DNA of 29,131 bases from a virus, in IMG/VR virus record IMGVR_UViG_3300025286_000097, positions 1 to 29,131 of that record. One strand, written 5' to 3'. This document shows, in pieces, positions 15,071 to 22,718 of this stretch; the stretch's first letter is position 1, and every line of letters begins with the position of its first letter. A program made the translations under genes and the position numbers. Below the pieces are notes generated by a model. That model ran no database searches. It saw only the letters and a list, made by a program, of their open reading frames with translations, and was not told the origin of the DNA.

Positions 15071-16360
15071 TTAGATTACCTCAGAAATAGTCATATTCAG
15101 GATATAGCTATCCCAGTTATTTGTACCTGTTATATTCTCCAGGTATAACTCTACGTAGTCACCATTAGTTAAAGTCACGATTGCTGAACAAGGGGCAGGT
15201 GAACCTACAGCAGTGGATGTGTACTCTTTCTGGGTCTTGGATGCAGTTATTGTAGTACCATTCTTCGCTAGGTAGTGGTTAATAGTCTGGGTACCTGATG
15301 CCGTTGTACCTGACAAAGCACAGGATATTAGAAACTCTGCCGTTGTGATACCATCGTAGGTAAATCTTCCCCCGGTAGTTATTGTGAACTGATCATCATG
15401 AGCAGTAACCCAATTTGTACCTCCATTAACTATCTTCGGATTACCTGAGTCTCCATCTCCACCACTTATCGTGGTAGTAGTCGTGGTATGCATATAACCC
15501 TGAGCATTACGGGTAGTGTTAGATAGATTAAGGTTGTGTAGGGACTCCCATTGTAAATCACCCACATCACTGTTAGTGACTATGTTCGTAGCACCTGAAT
15601 CGAAGTTACATCCCAGTATCCTCCCTTCCTTACCTGCATTTAGATTACCTGATGAAGCTGCTATAATTATATGGTTTGTAGCAGAGGCATTACCAAACCC
15701 ACATCTGTTAAAGGTACAGGTGTTGAATGTAGAAGATCCAAGATCCACTCCCGTGGTATACCCGGCAATAAATTCAACCAAATCCAATATGAATATAGAA
15801 CATGTACCTGCCATGGTGAGACCGGTAGTGGCCGATGCCACTGCACCTCTATCCCAGAATAGGGAGTACCATCCAGTGAAGGTACCCACACTGGAAGCAG
15901 AGGCAATTGTAAAGTTATATAGGTAAGCTGACTCTGTAGTACCACCGGTACAGGCAAATACAGTACCACTTGTAGCTACGAGGATGAAATCATCGAGAGT
16001 GAAACTAGCTGTTGCTGTGAATATATTGCCTGAGCTAGTAGAGGTTAGTGTAGATACTATACCTCCCAGTCCCCGAATGATTGTGTTCGAGGATAAAACA
16101 AATCTGTTTGTACCGACACTTATGTCGCCATCTAATATATATACTGTATCAGAGACTAGAGTAATAACACCTGCTGAAGGTGTAGGGAAGTCACTAAGGG
16201 ATTGAACCCTGACTTCTGTTTGTCTAGCACCGCTAGGAGTAGACCATGATCCACTACCTAAACCATCAGCGATGTAGGCAGTCCCAGCCGAGGCTGTTGA
16301 AGCACCTTTTGGTTCGTGTAGACTCGGATCTGTTAAGTTACTGTGTTCTACGTTTGCCAT
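15071..16360 (-). CDS. Putative head fibre / virion surface appendage protein
   Basis: A 429-residue Ser/Thr/Gly-rich protein. It opens with LTDPSLHEPKGASTASAGT followed by AYIADGLGSGSW, an N-terminal pattern I recall as an anchor in capsid-associated phage fibres. The middle (about residues 60-290) is made of short beta strands and alternating small residues, in keeping with a beta-helix or pectin-lyase-like stem. The last ~140 residues form a separate beta-rich domain (TTTTTTISGGDGDSG, then GGRFTYDGITTAEFLISC and LTNGDYVELYLEN) that resembles a TNF/C1q-like trimeric head. It lies downstream of the decoration gene and separate from the tailspikes, which favours a head position, but a tail role is not excluded. 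The preceding GC hairpin may lower its expression. Confidence 0.6.
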   Translation of the reverse strand: MANVEHSNLTDPSLHEPKGASTASAGTAYIADGLGSGSWSTPSGARQTEVRVQSLSDFPTPSAGVITLVSDTVYILDGDISVGTNRFVLSSNTIIRGLGGIVSTLTSTSSGNIFTATASFTLDDFILVATSGTVFACTGGTTESAYLYNFTIASASSVGTFTGWYSLFWDRGAVASATTGLTMAGTCSIFILDLVEFIAGYTTGVDLGSSTFNTCTFNRCGFGNASATNHIIIAASSGNLNAGKEGRILGCNFDSGATNIVTNSDVGDLQWESLHNLNLSNTTRNAQGYMHTTTTTTISGGDGDSGNPKIVNGGTNWVTAHDDQFTITTGGRFTYDGITTAEFLISCALSGTTASGTQTINHYLAKNGTTITASKTQKEYTSTAVGSPAPCSAIVTLTNGDYVELYLENITGTNNWDSYILNMTISEVI

Positions 16361-16386
16361 AGTATCCTCATAGGATGGGTTAGGGA

Positions 16387-16404
16387 AGGGGGCCGAAACC
16401 CCCT
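16387..16404 (-). terminator. GC-rich hairpin after the capsid/decoration genes, candidate terminator
   Basis: Immediately after the decoration gene stop, AGGGGG and CCCCCT form a six-pair stem (five G-C) around a six-base loop, in the only gap (about 50 bases) in this part of the operon. On the minus strand no long T-run follows, so it is not a classic intrinsic terminator; it could be a partial terminator or an RNA 3'-end stabiliser. The position, right after the high-demand capsid genes and before less abundant proteins, mirrors the T7 T-phi terminator after gene 10. Confidence 0.55.
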
Positions 16405-16409
16405 AGGTC

Positions 16410-16907
16410 TTACTGCTGGATACGGAAGTAACGAATTGTTACAGTACAGTAACCTGCGGCTGTTACAGTGGGAGTAGTTCCACCAAGTGCAATAGATACC
16501 TGAGTATCTGCTGCTAACTCGGCAGCCCACGTACCATTAATACCAACACCTGTTTCTTGGTTCTGTTGATCACCGTAGTAAACACCAGCAGCTTCACCCT
16601 GAGCTTCAGCTAGACTGATACCATTAGTGGCTTCAGAACCATCAGTACCGATATTGATGGTAGGAGTAGTACCTCCTAATACAAATACCTCTGATACTGC
16701 AAAGGCTACATCATGTACACGAGCACCAGCAGGTAATACTGAAAGATTAGAGGAGAATACATCATCGTTGATGTTATCCCCAGTAAACTTCAAGGTTAGC
16801 TCCTGAAGAGAACCTTCAGTCTTGATGCTACCTTCAATACCTTCTCGTGCTGAACGAGGACCATAGTGGTTTCGAGTACCAAGACCCGTATTGCTTTCAA
16901 AAGTCAT
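16410..16907 (-). CDS. Putative capsid decoration / head-stabilising protein
   Basis: A 165-residue beta-rich, small-residue-rich protein between the major capsid gene and the head-fibre gene. It starts with MTFESNTGLGTRNHYGPRS and ends with a strand-rich domain (AGYCTVTIRYFRIQQ). Similar-length proteins placed right after the capsid gene in podoviruses are found in virions and act as decoration or structural proteins, but I see no family motif that fixes the role. AGGGGA lies about six bases before the ATG, and it is the last gene before the GC hairpin, so it should be transcribed at capsid level. Confidence 0.6.
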   Translation of the reverse strand: MTFESNTGLGTRNHYGPRSAREGIEGSIKTEGSLQELTLKFTGDNINDDVFSSNLSVLPAGARVHDVAFAVSEVFVLGGTTPTINIGTDGSEATNGISLAEAQGEAAGVYYGDQQNQETGVGINGTWAAELAADTQVSIALGGTTPTVTAAGYCTVTIRYFRIQQ

Positions 16908-16918
16908 ATAATTTCCCC

Positions 16919-17905
16919 TTATTCAGTTGCAGTTGCAGAAGTACAAATGACACCTAAAGTATCAACACGTTGAGCACCAAGACCCCATCGAGCACGAGTT
17001 ACAAACTCATCACGTGCGAGATCTTTATTTCTCTCACCCTCTACACTAGGCATTTGTCTCCAAGCACCCATGATCGGACGACAATTATCATCAGATGCAC
17101 ACATGAAGATATTTGATACATACCCAGAGCTAACATCAGTCGAGTTTGCACCTGTCAGTTCCACTAATGCAGTATCTGCCGGTGAAGGTAAGCGGTTAGA
17201 GGTCCAGAAATCAAAACCGAATAAGTTGAATAAGAACTTATGCTGACTAGCAAAGCCCGTCTCCAAGATAGCTCGGAATTTTGGATCATAATCTAAAGAT
17301 CGAGTGCTAGTGAACTGAACAAGTTTGTTCAATGTAGCTTCGACCACCGGATCAACAATAGCTATACGTCCCATCTGAGGTACATTAGCTTTGTCAAACG
17401 CTAGCTTCATCATTACGATGTCGTCTTGAGTAAGTACATCATTAGTACCAGAAGCAACACCACGGTGAGCAAAACTATTTACAAGGTTCTGATCATCAGC
17501 GGTTTGAGCCGCATTTGCTACTTGAAGAAATCGAGTTTCAAAATGCTCTTGGATTGCTCGGGTTGCTTCCATACCACGCATAGCCATTAATGATTCAATC
17601 TGGCTACCGTCTTGTCGTAGTATGTCACTTACTGACCATGCATCACCAACGTAATCGGTCATCTCTAAGGTCACGGTGCTTGTATCAATCGGGTTGTAGA
17701 CTAGAGGAGTCTCTTCAGCAGTTTCCTGAATAGTCGCCGTACCGATAGTTTTGATGTTTAGTGTAGTACCATTACCAAAGTCAGATACGTTACGGTAGAA
17801 CTGCTCTGGGAGCAAACCATCGTGTAACTGAGATAGGATAAAGGCGCTATACTGTTCAGCTTCTATAAAAGAAGTTGTGTTAATGGTATTTTGTGAACCA
17901 GCCAT
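16919..17905 (-). CDS. Major capsid protein (HK97-like fold)
   Basis: A 328-residue major capsid protein in the expected place after the scaffold gene. Visible features fit podovirus HK97-type coats: an N-terminal arm (to about residue 40), a segment TLNIKTIGTATIQETAEET, the helix around MRGMEATRAIQEHFETRFLQ (spine helix, about 108-130), the strand and loop GRIAIVDPVVEATL, and a C-terminal domain ending with RWGLGAQRVDTLGVICT. Length fits T7-like coats (345). AGGAG eight bases before the ATG is a strong ribosome site, as expected for the most abundant protein. No slippery-site C-terminal extension is seen. Confidence 0.85.
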   Translation of the reverse strand: MAGSQNTINTTSFIEAEQYSAFILSQLHDGLLPEQFYRNVSDFGNGTTLNIKTIGTATIQETAEETPLVYNPIDTSTVTLEMTDYVGDAWSVSDILRQDGSQIESLMAMRGMEATRAIQEHFETRFLQVANAAQTADDQNLVNSFAHRGVASGTNDVLTQDDIVMMKLAFDKANVPQMGRIAIVDPVVEATLNKLVQFTSTRSLDYDPKFRAILETGFASQHKFLFNLFGFDFWTSNRLPSPADTALVELTGANSTDVSSGYVSNIFMCASDDNCRPIMGAWRQMPSVEGERNKDLARDEFVTRARWGLGAQRVDTLGVICTSATATE

Positions 17906-17908
17906 CTG

Positions 17909-18622
17909 TTAATCTCCTATGATTTTAGCTGTTGCTGATCTCCAGGCATCCAGTACATCGGATGTAGAAGAACCATGCATTATACCCTTAATGGGCTTTG
18001 TTTGTTGAGGTGATGAATTAAAAGCCTCAGTGTTTACGGATGATACTGTAACCCCAGATGAAGCAGGTTTACTTCCAGATCCAAACAAAGCAAATACAGC
18101 TTGAGGAGATTTAGAGGCTAACTCATTCATATAATCGACACCTACACCTAGATCCTTGGCTTTGTCTACGAATGCTTGCTCTGCTTTATCTGCCCCACCA
18201 AACTGTTCAGTCAGCTTACTGACAACTGAATCAATATTGGATTGACTTGCTTGATGCTGTTCTTTCTGATTTAAACGCTGTTCAATTAGATTATCAATCT
18301 CACTTAGGCCAAGAGGCTGGCTGGTTGGTGTTCCCTGCTCCTTTTGGCTATTAAACTCTTTTAAGGCTTCTTCTACGGAAGTTTGGGCTTCCAGCTTGAC
18401 TCTTGTTTCAGCTAACTCCTGTTCCAGTCTCTCTATGTGGGTCTGAGCATGAGGAATAGATTCTAATGCCTTACTGACATCTGAATACTTCTTCCCTTCT
18501 CCGACTAATACAGATACTGCATCAGGTAACTTAAAAGCGCCAGACTCGTCGCTTGATTGCTTCTGCCCCTGGTCTTGGGGGTTGGCATTTCCTTCAAAGA
18601 TGTTACTGGTTTGGTCAACCAT
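17909..18622 (-). CDS. Capsid assembly scaffold protein
   Basis: A 237-residue acidic, Q/S/E-rich protein just upstream of the capsid gene. The central region (about residues 60-135) is coiled-coil-like, with IERLEQELAETRVKLEAQ, and the C-terminus is basic/hydrophobic (DAWRSATAKIIGD), the usual coat-binding end of scaffolds. Conserved features include LPDAVSVLVGEGKKYSDV near the N-terminus, which I recall from other podovirus scaffolds. It directs procapsid assembly and leaves before packaging ends. The stop is within the capsid ribosome site region, and the ATG overlaps the preceding gene's stop (TAATG). Confidence 0.8.
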   Translation of the reverse strand: MVDQTSNIFEGNANPQDQGQKQSSDESGAFKLPDAVSVLVGEGKKYSDVSKALESIPHAQTHIERLEQELAETRVKLEAQTSVEEALKEFNSQKEQGTPTSQPLGLSEIDNLIEQRLNQKEQHQASQSNIDSVVSKLTEQFGGADKAEQAFVDKAKDLGVGVDYMNELASKSPQAVFALFGSGSKPASSGVTVSSVNTEAFNSSPQQTKPIKGIMHGSSTSDVLDAWRSATAKIIGD

Positions 18623-18870
18623 TATTCTACCTCGATTAGTTTCTTCATTTCTTTAATTGCACGTTGATATCCATTACAATCGGCCTGGAAATAAGGCCAA
18701 GCTGCTTTGTCGTAGACATCCCTATTTTCTCTCCTAGATTCAACCTCAGAGAGTTTATTTTCAAGTAACTGGGTAAGTCGCTTGAAAGCTGGTAAAGCGG
18801 CTAACATACTGGATCTGAGATCTTCTTTCTCTTGACCTGCTAATCCTGCTATCCACTTAGAATTCTTCAT
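18622..18870 (-). CDS. Small protein between portal and scaffold (82 aa)
   Basis: An 82-residue, helical, charged protein that includes KSKWIAGLAG-like and RRENRDVYDKAAWPYFQ segments. I do not recognise a named family, but small genes between portal and scaffold are common in T7-like phages and may help connector or procapsid assembly. The longest start (18879) sits one base from the ribosome site and is unlikely; ATG at 18870 is ten bases from GAGGGA and is chosen. It overlaps the portal gene by 14 bases at its start and ends in a TAATG overlap with the scaffold. Confidence 0.65.
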   Translation of the reverse strand: MKNSKWIAGLAGQEKEDLRSSMLAALPAFKRLTQLLENKLSEVESRRENRDVYDKAAWPYFQADCNGYQRAIKEMKKLIEVE

Positions 18871-20626
18871 CTGGTACATCTCCCTCAGTAGGGGTTGCTT
18901 GTTCAGTCATAACATCTTCTTGTACTTGGTTAACAAGACGTTGTGTTTCTGCCTGTTCAAAGATATTGACATTATCACTAAACAGTTCAAACCTACGTAG
19001 ACCCAGTACATCCTCTATTAACTTAGACAGTTGTTTAGAGGAGGTATGAGGCATTACCATCTGACCTAGAGGGGAGTTAAGTACACCAGACAGGTTCTGT
19101 AGTAACTGAGACTGTGCTGCAAAGTGTCTTGCACCTACCGGTCTTATCTTCCCTGTGGATGTAATGTCCTCTTTCGATACAGACATCACTGTCTCTACAC
19201 CTAGGTCATCATCCATTACACGGATTATATCTGCTATGTTCATGTTACGACGACCGGTCTCTAGCATGTTGTTCAGAATAGGCTCTAAGATATTGATCTC
19301 AAAGTTATTAAGCTTTTCTTGGAATATTCTTCCTGCTGCATTCTGGAGAGATTGTACCTCAAAGGCAGTCTTCTCACCGGGAGTTCTTACACCCATTGCC
19401 TCTCTAGGGGCACCAGCATACAGTTCCATCTTATCTTCTAGTATCTGGATCTGGAGGTCTGCATTAAGGGCTGTAGTGTCAGGTACAAGCATCTGTACAT
19501 CACCTTCCCCTATATGTATCTCTTCACCAGGACCCCATGAGAACTCATCTACATCACCTATGATCTTCAGAGGGGGGTAAGCTATAAGGTCAAACACATC
19601 AGCCTTAAGGTTCTCTAGGTGGTCTATCCTGTACTGCATCCCTACTAAGTTGTTCAAGGGACCCATAGCCCATAGATTATCGGGTCTTAACCTCCAACCT
19701 ACATGCTCAATTAAAGAACCTTTAGACCAATGAGGAGAGGGAACATCACGTAGTACAGAGGACCTGTCAATTATTGTTATTACCCTATCTCTCTCTAAGG
19801 TATCAGTCATGGGATCATAATAATCACCACGAAACTCCAATATCTCTACGTAGTTAGACTGATAATATTCGTAAAGGTTCCCGAAACCGTCAACATTATA
19901 ACCTGTTGCCTTATCAAAGTCCTCTACGGTGTACTGACCAGCTATTTCCTTCATCTTCATTCGTTTATCAAGAGCTTCAGCCACATATCGGTCATCAGGA
20001 TTGTCCTGAGCCATGGTCTGTAACTCACCAATAGTCTTTATTGATCTGACTATCTTAGGTGACATATTGATATCAGCAGCAGTAGGGTCTATAACTATGT
20101 CTAGAGGGGAGATCCTCACCACCCTAGGGCCTACATATATCGGGATAGTCTCCCCTGTCTCAGGGTCCTCTTTGACTTCATTTACAAAGTCTACGGTGGC
20201 AAATGCATTACCATAATCGATATAATCATACAATAGTCGAGACACTGTGGTACGTAAGTTGCTCTGTCTAGCCTTATTAGCTATATATGCCTCTATAGCC
20301 TGAGCCTTAGCCTGTTCTTCCCCTTCTAGGCTATAGCTCTCCCACTTAACCCATTCATCGTTAGGGAACAGGGAAGAGATGTAGTTTGCATGTAGATTAT
20401 CTCTAATCTGAGCTAACTTAGGGGTAGTGGTACTATTCTTCCACGGTAGATCACTATTTGATGTGGTAGAGGTATCGGTAGCAAATAGGTAGTTCCTTAA
20501 CTCCTTTTGCTCTTCAATCCATCCAGATCGTTGGGTATTCCAGGTATGCCAGAGATCCCCTATGTATTGGGCCATGTTATCTCTGTGACCTTCTATAGCT
20601 CCACGTAGTTCTGCTACTTTATTCAT
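18857..20626 (-). CDS. Portal protein / head-tail connector (T7 gp8-like)
   Basis: A 589-residue portal, slightly longer than T7 gp8 (536). Conserved podovirus-portal features include the early WKNSTTTPKLAQIRDNLHA segment with ANYISSLFPNDEWVKWE, the RLLYDYIDYGNAFATVDF strand, the stem-region VGWRLRPDNLWAMGPLNNL and MQYRIDHLENLK, and the SLQNAAGRIFQEKLNNFE helix near the C-terminus followed by an acidic tail. It forms the dodecameric ring through which DNA is packaged and released. It follows the large terminase with a TAATG overlap, and the small protein and scaffold come next. Confidence 0.88.
   Translation of the reverse strand: MNKVAELRGAIEGHRDNMAQYIGDLWHTWNTQRSGWIEEQKELRNYLFATDTSTTSNSDLPWKNSTTTPKLAQIRDNLHANYISSLFPNDEWVKWESYSLEGEEQAKAQAIEAYIANKARQSNLRTTVSRLLYDYIDYGNAFATVDFVNEVKEDPETGETIPIYVGPRVVRISPLDIVIDPTAADINMSPKIVRSIKTIGELQTMAQDNPDDRYVAEALDKRMKMKEIAGQYTVEDFDKATGYNVDGFGNLYEYYQSNYVEILEFRGDYYDPMTDTLERDRVITIIDRSSVLRDVPSPHWSKGSLIEHVGWRLRPDNLWAMGPLNNLVGMQYRIDHLENLKADVFDLIAYPPLKIIGDVDEFSWGPGEEIHIGEGDVQMLVPDTTALNADLQIQILEDKMELYAGAPREAMGVRTPGEKTAFEVQSLQNAAGRIFQEKLNNFEINILEPILNNMLETGRRNMNIADIIRVMDDDLGVETVMSVSKEDITSTGKIRPVGARHFAAQSQLLQNLSGVLNSPLGQMVMPHTSSKQLSKLIEDVLGLRRFELFSDNVNIFEQAETQRLVNQVQEDVMTEQATPTEGDVPDEEF
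18881..18886 (-). promoter_or_regulatory. Ribosome binding site that decides the start of the 82-residue gene
   Basis: GAGGGA on the minus strand at 18881-18886 lies one base from an ATG at 18879 and ten bases from an in-frame ATG at 18870. Only the second spacing is compatible with normal initiation, so the shorter protein is the likely product. Confidence 0.6.
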
Positions 20627-22173
20627 TAGACGGAAACGCCTCCAAAACGCTTGTTAAAAGAAATAATATTCTTCTTCTCTCTTCCTTTTCGACTCTTAGG
20701 GGGTACTGCTATCTCTACGGCACTGGCTAAACAATCTTTTATATCATCGTGTGCAGGTCTAGCTAATACCAACTCTTCCTCTAGTACCGGGGTGTAACCT
20801 CCTTTGAAGTGGAGTATGGTCTGATTATCATATCGTGGCTCAAGTGCTGCTACAATCCTCTCTTCCTTACATCCATCCCGTCTATTAGGTCTGTGTTCGT
20901 CTATACTGATCCTTAGACCCTCTGCCCGTATCCTATCCTTAAGGTCATTACATATCACCTTCTGAGCGACTGTAACCTCAGCCCTGAGCTTCTTGAAGTC
21001 CCACATAGAGTGTAAGCACAAGAGACGATCAAAGTACTCAGATATCTTATCTGACTTAAATCTCTCTATGTCCATCACATATATGAAACCATCCGGGTCT
21101 ACACCTATGACCACTATAGCTGTGTAATCGGCTTTCTTACTGAGACTGAAAGCAAAATCTATAGCTGCATATACATTGAGTGGTCTATCTTTAAAGAACC
21201 ATCGGCCATATTCTTGACGTAAATGCCTCTTATCGTAGTATTGGAACCTGTCATAGCTCAGTCTTCGTGACTCTGGATCATTAGGATCATTGTAGTACTG
21301 AGCAAAGAACTGTGCCTGATCTAGGTACTTAGCCTTCTTACGGGCAAGTTCCTTGTTGTCAAACCCAAATGCCTTACCATCAGCCCTTACTTCTTTAGGC
21401 CACAGGAATCTACCTTCAGTCTCAACCACCTCAGTCTTGAATTCATATACCTCACGTTCTCCTATTATATCCCCTTCTGGATCAAATATAGGTTCTCTCA
21501 TCTCCATTAAGGAGTTGTATATGTCAGCAGGGTGGTATCTGGTTCCTACTACCGTTTCTGTAGCACCTGTAGTCTCGATAGAGGCTAACTGGGAGTATTG
21601 TTGTGAGACTCTGAGTCTACCTTCTTCCGTGTAAGCGTTGTTAGGTACAACCATATCGTCAAGAAAAACATCAGTAGCATGGAACCCGGTAATATTAGTA
21701 GTAAGACCGGCAGCAAATACCGTACTATCCCTGACAGCTTCTTTCTTACGTATTGGATGATCAATACATATCTCGGTTGTTGTCCACTTCTCACGTTTCC
21801 CTTCCTCGGGGTGTATCATGTCTGGCCAGTATCTAGTATATACCTCAGAGGTGAGTATATCCTTTATAGCCTTGAGCTGTTTCTCTGCTAATGAACTAGT
21901 TGCAGATATATATAGTAGTGTCTTACTAGGATCACGAGTTATTAACCAAGCTGCCTTAACCGCAGCACAGTGACTCTTCTGGTGATCACGAGGTAATAGT
22001 AAGCACGTGTTATCTATCTCTCTTTCTTCACAGTCCATCCACCAGCTAAATACCTCCCTATGTATATCGCCGTATACCCTCTGGGGGTTAACTAGGTGGG
22101 CAAAAACAGCAAGGTTAGCTTCAGCTAATTCCCTTACCTCTTGCCTGTTGGTATCTTTAGGATCTAATCTCAT
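20626..22173 (-). CDS. terL: Large terminase subunit (packaging ATPase/nuclease)
   Basis: A 515-residue packaging motor. The ATPase half has a Walker A variant LPRDHQKS at residues 60-67, a Walker B DVFLDD at 168-173 and a coupling SATSS motif (about 90-94). The nuclease half begins with AIDFAFS, giving D339, and ends with HDDIKD (475-480), consistent with the RNase H-like acidic cluster. It binds the portal, translocates DNA with ATP and cuts concatemers. In T7 the same protein is gp19, whose Walker A also departs from the GKT/S consensus. It lies directly after the small subunit and before the portal, an order different from T7, where terminase genes come last. Confidence 0.9.
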   Translation of the reverse strand: MRLDPKDTNRQEVRELAEANLAVFAHLVNPQRVYGDIHREVFSWWMDCEEREIDNTCLLLPRDHQKSHCAAVKAAWLITRDPSKTLLYISATSSLAEKQLKAIKDILTSEVYTRYWPDMIHPEEGKREKWTTTEICIDHPIRKKEAVRDSTVFAAGLTTNITGFHATDVFLDDMVVPNNAYTEEGRLRVSQQYSQLASIETTGATETVVGTRYHPADIYNSLMEMREPIFDPEGDIIGEREVYEFKTEVVETEGRFLWPKEVRADGKAFGFDNKELARKKAKYLDQAQFFAQYYNDPNDPESRRLSYDRFQYYDKRHLRQEYGRWFFKDRPLNVYAAIDFAFSLSKKADYTAIVVIGVDPDGFIYVMDIERFKSDKISEYFDRLLCLHSMWDFKKLRAEVTVAQKVICNDLKDRIRAEGLRISIDEHRPNRRDGCKEERIVAALEPRYDNQTILHFKGGYTPVLEEELVLARPAHDDIKDCLASAVEIAVPPKSRKGREKKNIISFNKRFGGVSV

Positions 22174-22174
22174 A

Positions 22175-22684
22175 TTATTGTATGTACTGTGATATTCTGG
22201 TTAAGTCTTCATCGTGGGCTGCCTTAGCTCTAGTGGCTAGTTTTAGCTCCCGCTCTTGTTTCTCTTTACTAGGTCTACCTACTTTCCTATCTATCCATCC
22301 CTTCTCAGCTAACCACTTAGCTGCTTGGTAGTTATCTTTGATTGTTGCCTCATCAATAACCCCCTTTATACCTTGAGACATCATATATATCTCTAACTCT
22401 TCTCTCCACTCATCTACATGCTTACGTATACTTGAGTTACCTAGACATCTCTTCCAATGTTGCCACGAGAAGAAGTACTGCTTGGCAAATGTATATTCTG
22501 TAGGGTCTTGACACTCTAGGTACAGTTGCTTAAGAGAGGGGAGTAATCTACCGTTCTCTAGTTTATGATCAAACTCTTTAAGGGTATACAGTGCTCTCTC
22601 ATGGTCATGCTGTAACTCATAAAACAGTGCCTGGGTTAGGAATACACCGGTCTTAGGACACTTAAAACGTGAATCATTATTCAT
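22175..22684 (-). CDS. terS: Probable small terminase subunit
   Basis: A 169-residue helical protein just upstream of the large terminase. The C-terminal part has YQAAKWLAEKGWIDRKVGR followed by PSKEKQERELK, a basic helix with GRPSK that I recall from podovirus small terminases. The N-terminus (MNNDSRFKCPKTGVFLTQAL) is less typical. It should recognise viral DNA and regulate the large subunit. AGAGGT lies before the ATG, in a short gap that also holds a six-base inverted repeat. The call leans on position plus the C-terminal motif. Confidence 0.75.
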   Translation of the reverse strand: MNNDSRFKCPKTGVFLTQALFYELQHDHERALYTLKEFDHKLENGRLLPSLKQLYLECQDPTEYTFAKQYFFSWQHWKRCLGNSSIRKHVDEWREELEIYMMSQGIKGVIDEATIKDNYQAAKWLAEKGWIDRKVGRPSKEKQERELKLATRAKAAHDEDLTRISQYIQ

Positions 22685-22687
22685 ACG

Positions 22688-22714
22688 CTTACCTCTTAGT
22701 ATGAGTTGGGTAAG
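22688..22714 (-). promoter_or_regulatory. Weak inverted repeat overlapping the small-terminase ribosome site
   Basis: CTTACC and GGTAAG pair as a six-base stem with a 15-base loop; the GGTAAG arm includes part of the AGAGGT ribosome site before the small-terminase ATG. It might limit translation, but a six-base stem with a long loop is weak and could be chance. Confidence 0.3.
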
Positions 22715-22718
22715 GGGA

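Noticed and set aside
15516-15926. A 136-codon plus-strand open frame inside the head-fibre gene
   Set aside because: It lies antisense to a strong coding frame, has no supported start and no recognisable protein features.
16919-17905. Frameshifted long form of the capsid protein as in T7 gp10B
   Set aside because: No slippery run or in-frame extension of note at the 3' end; the next gene has its own strong ribosome site.
19155-19580. A 141-codon plus-strand open frame inside the portal gene
   Set aside because: Shadow of the portal frame; serine/isoleucine-rich with no motif or neighbours on that strand.
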